Assembly (NCBI RefSeq): GCF_000346465.2
Contig: NC_034010.1
Coordinates: 3,368,941 to 3,432,940, forward strand
Direction: 5' to 3'
Length of the DNA: 64,000 nucleotides
Source: Prunus persica
Taxonomy: Eukaryota > Streptophyta > Magnoliopsida > Rosales > Rosaceae
Made by a program: the position numbers and the translations under genes. The notes beneath the pieces were generated by a model. It searched no databases. It had not been told where the DNA came from and saw only the letters and a program-made list of their open reading frames with translations. Shown here in pieces: positions 56,701-64,000 of this stretch; the first letter of the stretch is position 1; the number at the start of each line of letters is the position of its first letter.

Positions 56701-59700
56701 GTATAGTGCTTTTTCATCTCCTCTTCTCAAAGATGAATATGTTTTTTTTCTTTCCACCTTAGCTGTAGCCGCACTTTTCTTTTACCACTGCAACCTTTTC
56801 TTCTATTAACCAGTTATTTTTGTCTCCATCACGCCGTCTTCATTGCGGATTGTCTCCTCACTGGCCTTTATCTCTCTCTCATGTTGTGCTATCCTGCATT
56901 GTTGTTCTCTTGCACAGCCACTGCCTATCCCTCTTGAGCTTTTTGTTCTCATAAGCTCCCTTTTTTTGTCCACTTCTTTGTCTCATAAGCTTTTTGAACT
57001 TTTCCTTGCCCTCTTGGTTTCTCTCTTTCTCTTGAAATCTCTGTCCCCTTCTTTGTCTCTCGCGCCGTCTCTCTTGCCGAGCTGTCTCTCTTCCCTCTGC
57101 GAGCCTTGTCAATGCTCGCCGAGCCTTATCCTAGTATGCAATTGTGGTTTCTTTCTCTCATGTATTTCTGATGGTTTCTCTATTGTGGTTTCCATACTTT
57201 CCCCTTGTTTGTTGATGCTGCCTGTCATCGCTCACCGAGCTGTCTCTCTTTCCTCCGTGAGCCTCGTCAACGCTCGTCGAGCCTTCTCTGTCGTGCTACA
57301 CTGCCGCAGCCACTGTTTCTTCCTCTGTGTTGTTGACTTGGTATCGGCCACTCAAGCCCTATCACTGTGTTGCTGCCTTGGTATTGGCCTCACGCTCTAT
57401 CTATGCTCAACCTCTTTCTTTGATTTTACTGTTGGTCTCTGTCTTCTTCAATGCTCTCTTGCACTGCCTTTCTTCTTCTTTGTTACAAGGGTATTGTCTT
57501 CTTTTCTTTATAATTCTTTTATGTTATTGGGGTATTCTCTTCTCTTCTTTTCAATTGCGTTGTCTCTCTCCCTGTCATGGGTTGTCTCTGGCCTCTTGAG
57601 TTTCCTTTCCTTTTCATGGGTTGTCTCTTGCATCTTGTTCTCTCTCCCTCTCTTGACTACTTTCTCCTTTTGATGGGTGTTACCTTTTCTCCTCTCTTTT
57701 TTTCTCTCCTTTTTCCATTTTTATTTTGAAAGGATTTTAACTCTATGTGTTTTGCCCACACTCTCTTTCCCTTTCTCTGTCTCACTTGGTTTCCTCCTTT
57801 ACTTCTTATTATTGTTTTTCGGGTCAATCATCCCTCTTTATTTTAATCTATATGGGCCTTTGTCCTCTTGTGATATTTTTTTTTTTATTACTTTGTTCCC
57901 CCGTGGTTTTCTTCCCCATCCCCATACCTTATTGTTTCCATGGTGCTTTGAAATTCAAACTTGCCCATGCTCTCGTTTTCTTTTCTCTGTGTCCCAAGTT
58001 GGTTTCACCTCCTATCCTCTACTGTTGTGCTGCATCCTCTCTTAACCCCTTTATTCCCTTCAAATATTCCTTCTTTTCTTTCTGCACCCATCCCTTTCTG
58101 CTTTCCATGTGATGAATTTTCTTTTGTTTCCATTCCTCATCTTTATTATATTCCTTCTTTTCACGTCTTATTTCCAAACTTGTCACCTCTCCAGCGTCAA
58201 GTTTGCGGGGGAGTGTTAGAGGGTTACGGGAGTTACCATAGTTAAGGGTCTTCAATGACAATACATTAGTGTTTTAGCTGTTATGTTGTTATTAGCCTTT
58301 ATTAGGATATAATGGGTTTTCCGTTTCATTGTAACAACTAGGAAGATATCTTAATAGTTTGTGTATAAATATTGGTTGTAATATCTCAAATATTATAATT
58401 GAATATACAGTTTCTACATTATATACCTTAGCCTAAATGAGATTTGCATAGATTAATGGCTTTTGATTTGGCTGATTTTATCAAGTTTTGTGTCTATTAG
58501 CCAACTATCACTTTAATCTCACCTCTTTTGTGGACAAAGTTTGGGATGAAACTCAGTTATTTTTTTCGTTTTCATTAATAACCAAAAAATGGAAAGTTGG
58601 GGGCCTTGATTATATTATTATCTTTTCCTTTCTTCATTCCTAAGCCAAACATGGGGAAACTATCTGCTTCATATAGACCAAATGTTGTTGCTCACCTATT
58701 ATGAGATTTGTCATGATTAAAGGTGGAAGGGGAAACGACAGGAAGCAGTGTATTTCCTGTCCTTCTGGGGTTATTAATCAGAAATCAATGTATGCCAAAA
58801 AAAGAAAAAAGAAAAGAAAAGTAAGAATACTTGTGAGTTGTGATAAAGATGCACAATTGACATTTGTGATAGAATGAATTGGCAGGAACCATGCATTGTT
58901 TTCTCTCCTCACTGGAGTCTACGGCTCGGTCCTGCTGTTCATTTGCTCCAGCGTTGGTCTGGGGATCAAAACTCTCTACTCATTCTTGAGGTGCTACTAT
59001 ATACTTTCACTGGCTGTTGAACTTCACATGTGTACATAAATAGTTCAAGGAAGTTCTCAGAAAAAAAAAAAAAAAAAAAAGGTTCAAGAAAGCATCTTTA
59101 CCTTGTGTCTGGATGGAAACTATATATGCTTAAATTGTTACTGCTTGATTTGCAGAGTGGACCGGATGTTGATCTGGCTCTCTTGCCTTTCAAGCCAATG
59201 GAAATGAAGGTTCTTGAATGCTCATTTCTCTCTGGCATAAGGTAGGGTTTGTCTTCTTTTCTTGAAACTGACACAACATTTTGATTTATTCATATTATTG
59301 TAATGTGGCAATCTTAACAACAACCAAATACCATAATAAGCACCAACCCATGTGGATTACACTCCAAAGAACGTTTGAAAGTATAAATGCAAACCATAGG
59401 GATCAACCTCATGAAATTGTGAAATGATGGATGATTGGAGTGGAAACCACTGGTTTTAGTGAAGGTTTGCTGGGCGTATAGAGTTCTCTGACATGCTATG
59501 CTAATATCGTAAATGTATCGGCAGCCTTTGGTCTCGAAATGTGAGTAACGTGTGAAGTTGTGGCACTGACAGCTGTTTGCATGTTTGAAAATGAGTATTA
59601 TTTTTCCAGTCAGAAGGCATATCAGTTATAATTTTTTGTTTTCATTTTAGAAGGGCTTTTGTGTACAAGTTATCTGCTTTGTAACTACTAACTTGTCTTG

Positions 59701-60563
59701 ACACTTAGCAGGCAACTTTCTACCCAACAAAGAACACAAATTTCAACCAAAAAACAAGATTTAGCATGTAATTTTCTATTTAGGTTCTTAATATGTTAAC
59801 TCCCCTTATCACTCTGTTGAACAACTCCTCCTTTGAAATGTTAAGCAACTTCTGAATTCATCTTAACTACTTCTATCGGGATATTTGCTTTTTGTAGGTT
59901 GCAGAATGTTGAACCGTTGCTGAAGATATTGCAACCAAAAGTTGTTCTGGTAGTTCCATTTTGTTCCCTTTGTATAATCAATTTTTATTCTTTCCTTGTT
60001 TATATATTAGATTTCATCTCTTTAATAAGTCCCCTGTTATTTTCTGCTCAAAATAGCTACCTAAAGATTTGAAGCAGATTAGCTCTTTGAAATCAAATTC
60101 ATGCTCGACCTTTCACTACTGCGTTAATGAAACGTTACGTATACCAAGCTTGAAGGACAATTCAGAACTAGAGATTGCAACAGACTTAGCTTCCCAGTTT
60201 AATTGGAGGAACTTGAAACAAGAAAATATTAATATGACGAGGTTAAAGGGAGAGCTTTGTGTAGATCATGGCAGGCAACGGTTGTCCACTGGCAATCAAG
60301 AGTCCTCAGAGAGTAGACCGCTGGTACACTGGGGTTCAACTGATTTGGAGAAGCTTTTGGTTGTGTTATCAAACAGGGGCATCAAGGCAACGCTTGGGGA
60401 TGCATTTGGTTCTGAATCAGAAAGTGCTTCTCTAGTACATGTCCATGATCCCAACCAAGCTCTTATAGAAGTCAGAACAACAAGCACTGTTATTAGTACT
60501 GCTGATGAAAGTTTGGCTTCCATTATTTTTGAAGCTATAGGTAGCGTTCTAGATGGCGTTTAG
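53739..60563 (+). CDS. INTS9: Integrator complex subunit 9 homologue
   Basis: Eleven coding exons: 53739-53747, 53873-54271, 54372-54586, 55120-55449, 55614-55824, 56063-56155, 56266-56357, 58873-58990, 59156-59241, 59898-59949, 60057-60563. All are GT-AG, total 2112 bases, 703 residues, close to plant INTS9 length. The first exon codes only MKF, which joins SCLSKGGGYHFPPC. The fold is metallo-beta-lactamase plus beta-CASP (for example EPWYKTV, IYVTEAAARLGQLMMED, WLCKQRQEKLFSGEP, WQEPCIVFSPHWSLR). At the position of the catalytic HxHxDH motif the sequence is ISSPTGMLG, so it is the inactive partner, as known for INTS9 paired with INTS11. It acts in the nucleus in snRNA 3'-end cleavage and transcription attenuation. 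Intron 7 (2.5 kb) contains an LTR element. Confidence 0.93.
56434..58418 (+). mobile_element. Small non-autonomous LTR retrotransposon in INTS9 intron 7
   Basis: Two 205-bp LTRs (56434-56638 and 58214-58418), both starting TGTTAG and ending in TACA, with about nine mismatches. The target duplication is TTATA (56429-56433 and 58419-58423). A polypurine tract (GCGGGGGAG) directly precedes the right LTR, so the element has the same orientation as the host gene. The 1.6-kb interior is pyrimidine-rich. Its ORFs (the longest 56843-57673) are Ser/Leu/Phe/Cys-rich low-complexity with no gag or pol motif. It is therefore a non-coding LARD/TRIM-like element mobilised by another element. The primer site was not identified with confidence. 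Confidence 0.9.
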
Positions 60564-61049
60564 ATGAAGAGAATTTCACTTGTTTCATGCAATTCTTATC
60601 GGCCATGTTTGGTGACTAGGATTGGACTGGCTACATGCATAGTTTACTGTATGTACTATGAGATATTGCTACTTTTCTTTGCAGAGGCGACAGTGAAGGC
60701 GGCCAGAAGGATTTCTACCTTACTACCTCTCTTTGCTTCAGCAGCTGGACAAAGGATTAGCTTCCATAAGTCCTTTCCTTTTTTCCAAAAATGTTTCTAA
60801 TGCTTGCCGACAACAATTGGTCCAATTTTTGCAAATACAACATAAAGTTACTCTGGAAAGGCATCTTGGAATAAATAATATCCTGAAGTGGAAGGACTCT
60901 TTTAATACCTAAGATTTCCTGGACTGCTCAGAGGAAATTCTCTTCTTGGAAAGGTAACTTACTGCAGCTCCTATTGCAAATAGGGCCCCTATTTCCATCC
61001 TTTCCACAGATTTCCTCTAATATTGCTGGTAATTTGTCTTAATAATTTG
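60564..61049. other. 3' flank of INTS9, no gene
   Basis: Presumed 3'UTR and intergenic DNA. A short ORF at 60564-60800 has no recognisable domain. Confidence 0.5.
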
Positions 61050-61540
61050 TCTCGGTAATTTTTCTGGAGAAAGGATGGACATAGGGCCCCTCCTATTGCT
61101 TGGAAGGAAATCTGTTAACCTTGCAGCTCTTGCAAAATTGGGTTGGAATGTTCTTAATTGCCTCAAAAATGGTGAGTTCAACTTGTATGAAAAATTTATT
61201 TGTTTCATCACTCCTTTTTTGCTGCTCCTATTAAATCTGGACATTCTGCAACCTGGAAAGCAATTTCGGAGGCTAGAGATCTACTTTGTAATGGTAATGG
61301 TGAGCTTATCTCTTCCTGGACTCATATTTGAGTCCTTTTTCCTGTATTCCATCTCCTTGATGTCTCTCAGCAGAGTAATGTTGATTAGGACCTAAAGGTT
61401 TGTAATTTATTCAAGATGGTCTGTTGGAATGAGGAAGATCTTAGAAAAGTTGTGCTTTATCTTTTGGTCAAAAGAATATTGACTATTCAATTCCTGCAAG
61501 TTTTGTTGTTGGGTTGTAAGTTGGATTGCTTAGACAGAAA
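61050..61540 (+). pseudogene. LINE 3'-region fragment
   Basis: In mixed plus-strand frames the translations resemble the region after reverse transcriptase in plant LINEs: APPIAWKEIC near 61085, LAKLGWNVL near 61130, and ATWKAISEARDLL near 61255-61290. It has stops and frameshifts and no intact domain. Confidence 0.5.
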
Positions 61541-61859
61541 TTCAACTTGCTGGAATGAAAGCTCAATGTCCCCTGTGAAAGCTCAATTTGATATTCGATT
61601 CAAGCCCTGTGAGTTTTTTATCAAGTATAAACCAAGTAACACCATCAGTTGTGAATTTACATAATTCAATCATGAAGACATGACTTAATGACAATCCAAT
61701 TCCCATATCCAAAACTCTAATTCAGTCTCACTGGAAAGGTGCATGGGTTGAATTGTTTGGTGCCAATGAGCTTCTAAGATCTACAAAATATAAACATAAA
61801 CATATTAAAACATTAGGCAATTATACATACATCATTAAATCACATAAAAACAGAAACTA

Positions 61860-62720
61860 ATAATTGATTCAATCGATTCATAAAACTACATCTCTTGAAT
61901 ATTTGGCTTATACTTTAAAGAGGAGATTTCATTGGACTATAACCAATTTTGAGCAAAAATTAAGGCTTCCACAAACGTAGGAGTCAATGAAGCACGAAAG
62001 GAATTGAGTTCTTGACCACTCGTGCTAAAGTATGATTCCGAAACTACTGTTGATACCGGAATGGCAAGTACATCCTTTGCAATAAGTGACAATCCCGTAT
62101 ATTTAACCCCATTCAATTTTCACCATTTCAAAATATCAAAGTCGAGAACCATTTTTTCAATAAGATTGGTTCAACATCACTTTATTTAGATTCTTTTACC
62201 CAATTTTCCACCAATTGCATTCTTTTCCTTTCCCCTTAGTCAATGCTAGTGGTACTAGTATTAATATCTTCACTCGTAGCGCTAGATTCATGAGTGAGTG
62301 TTGGTTGTGAGATATTATACTCTTCATAGAGTTTTATTATAATTTCACCTCATTCTTCTTCTTAATAGCATTCTTCTTAATAGCATTCTGATCTTTCATA
62401 TCGACTCTTCAAGAGAAATTCTAAGTTGCCCAACTTGACTCGAGGATCAAGCACAAGTGCTACCAACAAAAGTTGGTTCACTTTATCTATGTTACCCCAA
62501 TACTTTTCAATTTTTCTCTTCATGCTTTGTGTCATATCATTCAATACCTTGGCTTGGAAGTGTGGGTTTCAATTTCCATCTTATAATCTCCATGGCCAAA
62601 TCCTCAATTTCACCTTCCATTGCAATCAAGTCATGAAAGGTGGCGTGAGAAGCCGAATGTAAAGAAAGACTCGTCTTCAATGTGGCTTCATAAAACTCCT
62701 TTAGAAAGTTGACAAAATAA
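61860..62720 (-). pseudogene. hAT transposase C-terminal fragment
   Basis: The best part, about 62110-61945 on the minus strand, reads IAKDVLAIPVSTVVSESYFS followed by SGQELNSFRASLTPTFVEAL. This is the hAT family C-terminal dimerisation domain. Upstream remnants (about 62700-62560) match the preceding hAT region. Stops and frameshifts break the frame, and no terminal repeats were seen. Confidence 0.75.
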
Positions 62721-64000
62721 GAGCATTACTCCAATCTTCATCATTTTGTTAAACTTGGCAAATGGGTCATATTTGCTGTTTGTGTTAACATGCTTTTTTT
62801 AATGGGTTGATGTGATACAACCCTTTAAGTTAACAGGTGAAAAATAACCGACACGAACACAACCTATTACAATTTGAGAATGACACGACACGAAAAAAAA
62901 ACACACACACGCACAAGCGCATGCAACCTCTCTCAACTTAAAAAATATACCTACGTGCCAATTGCCTACCCCAAATTTCTAAAAAATACCCAATTTCCAA
63001 TTCTTCAACTTTGTTATGGTAGGTAGGACATTCTTTGTGCTCGCAATGTTTGTGGGGCTAGGTAGCAATGATGGTGAGACGAAGATGAGTGTTGGATTTG
63101 GGGAAGGAGCTGGAGATGGTTTTATTTTTAACATATTTTATTTTAAGTTTTTTATTGATTAAGTTGTATTAAAATTATAAAAATAACCCTCTTAACTGGT
63201 GAATACCAGCAAACGATAGCTTAACGGGTGGCTAACGAATCCACCTGTTTTCAACATGACCCGTTAAGCCTGATCCGAGTAATATTTCGTGCGAATTTGT
63301 TTCATGTTAATGGGTCGGGTTTATTCTATTAAATTAAAGAAAGAGACGAAACACACGTAATGTATAAGTAACACATTGTTTTTTAACTAAAAACCGAACA
63401 GTTGTAAATGGTTTCTTGGCTTAATTTTACCTGACTTACTCTTTTTTCTTCATCTCTTTACAAATTTCTTATATTAAATATAGAACCACTGCCCAGCATC
63501 TGGCAAACTAAGCTTCAAGTTGAATAGTTAGTTACTTGTGGTAAATTGTTGATCAAGTTTCTTATATAACGGGAACACTTCTCTTGTTCCCTGTAGACAA
63601 AGTAGGATGATGAACCATACAGACAAATATTCGAATAAGCTAGTTTCGACTGCAAAGTTTGATTCTTTTTGGTGCATAGTCATATAGTAATACAGTGCTT
63701 TGCAGCAAACTGGGAAAAGGAAACTAATACCTCCTCGAGTGACACGGTGAACCATACAAAATAGGATCAGGATCCGGGAACACACATTTTTGACACACAT
63801 TATGACACACAATCTGTATCATTAGATTAAAGCACATTCAATGGTTTAGATTTAATGTAACAAAATATATCTAAATAACCAGCGATAAAAAAAAGAAGTC
63901 CAAACTGCCTTACAAAAACAGCATAGTAACAGCCCATTCTTTTCTCTTGCAAGGTTCTCACGAGATGGTGTTCAAAAACTTCATTCATACTACTAACTAT
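62721..64000. other. Intergenic, no recognised gene
   Basis: AT-rich. About 62820-63300 has the mixed CACGACACG / ACGGGT / GACCCGTTAA sequences seen in non-autonomous plant repeats, without clear ends. The ORF at 63528-63812 has no recognisable domain. Confidence 0.4.

Noticed and set aside
56843..57673. A 276-codon plus-strand ORF
   Set aside because: Low-complexity Ser/Leu/Phe/Cys composition from pyrimidine-rich DNA inside a non-coding LTR element; no domain.

Overview
The window is plant nuclear DNA. It has intron-containing genes with GT-AG splice sites, plant-type gene families, AT-rich intergenic DNA and a dense load of plant transposons. One 100-base run of N (26472-26571) marks a scaffold gap. 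The gene set and transposon types suit a woody rosid such as Rosaceae, possibly Prunus; this is an impression from content, not a demonstrated identification.

Host genes: a secreted proline-rich cell-wall protein (5429-6552, minus, two coding exons); a Shewanella-like protein phosphatase 2 homologue (19113-20366, minus, one exon); an A1 aspartyl protease with signal peptide and C-terminal hydrophobic tail (29386-33462, plus, ten exons, 502 aa); and the Integrator subunit 9 homologue (53739-60563, plus, eleven coding exons, 703 aa). For the three spliced genes all exon phases close. A truncated copy of the aspartyl protease (promoter, exon 1, part of intron 1) lies at 21628-22680 and carries a nonsense codon. 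The upstream region of the proline-rich gene is also duplicated (6556-7880 and 14583-15775).

Mobile DNA fills most of the rest. Two near-identical CACTA (En/Spm) elements are present. One is cut by the window start (1-4505). The other is complete (38304-50984), with matching CACTACTACAAAAA termini and a 3-bp AGA target duplication. The complete copy encodes a TNP2-type transposase and a second protein joining an En/Spm plant-transposase region to a C48 (Ulp1-like) cysteine protease with all catalytic residues. Its non-coding DNA, including every intron of the protease gene and the 5'UTR intron of the transposase gene, is packed with a short CGACGT/ACCGTCGT motif. The element sits in the non-coding region of a decayed endogenous caulimovirid (pararetrovirus) sequence (34171-38303, continuing at 50985). 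Other elements are a young Ty1/copia element (9441-14368, CTTAA duplication) inside a LINE fragment; a small non-autonomous LTR element (56434-58418, TTATA duplication) inside INTS9 intron 7; a Ty3/gypsy gag ORF; two Tourist-like MITEs; a TIR-element cluster carrying a decayed calmodulin-like gene fragment; and hAT and LINE fossils.

The most unusual unit is the complete CACTA element: an apparently coding-intact transposase plus protease pair whose regulatory-looking repeat is spread through introns as well as the ends.
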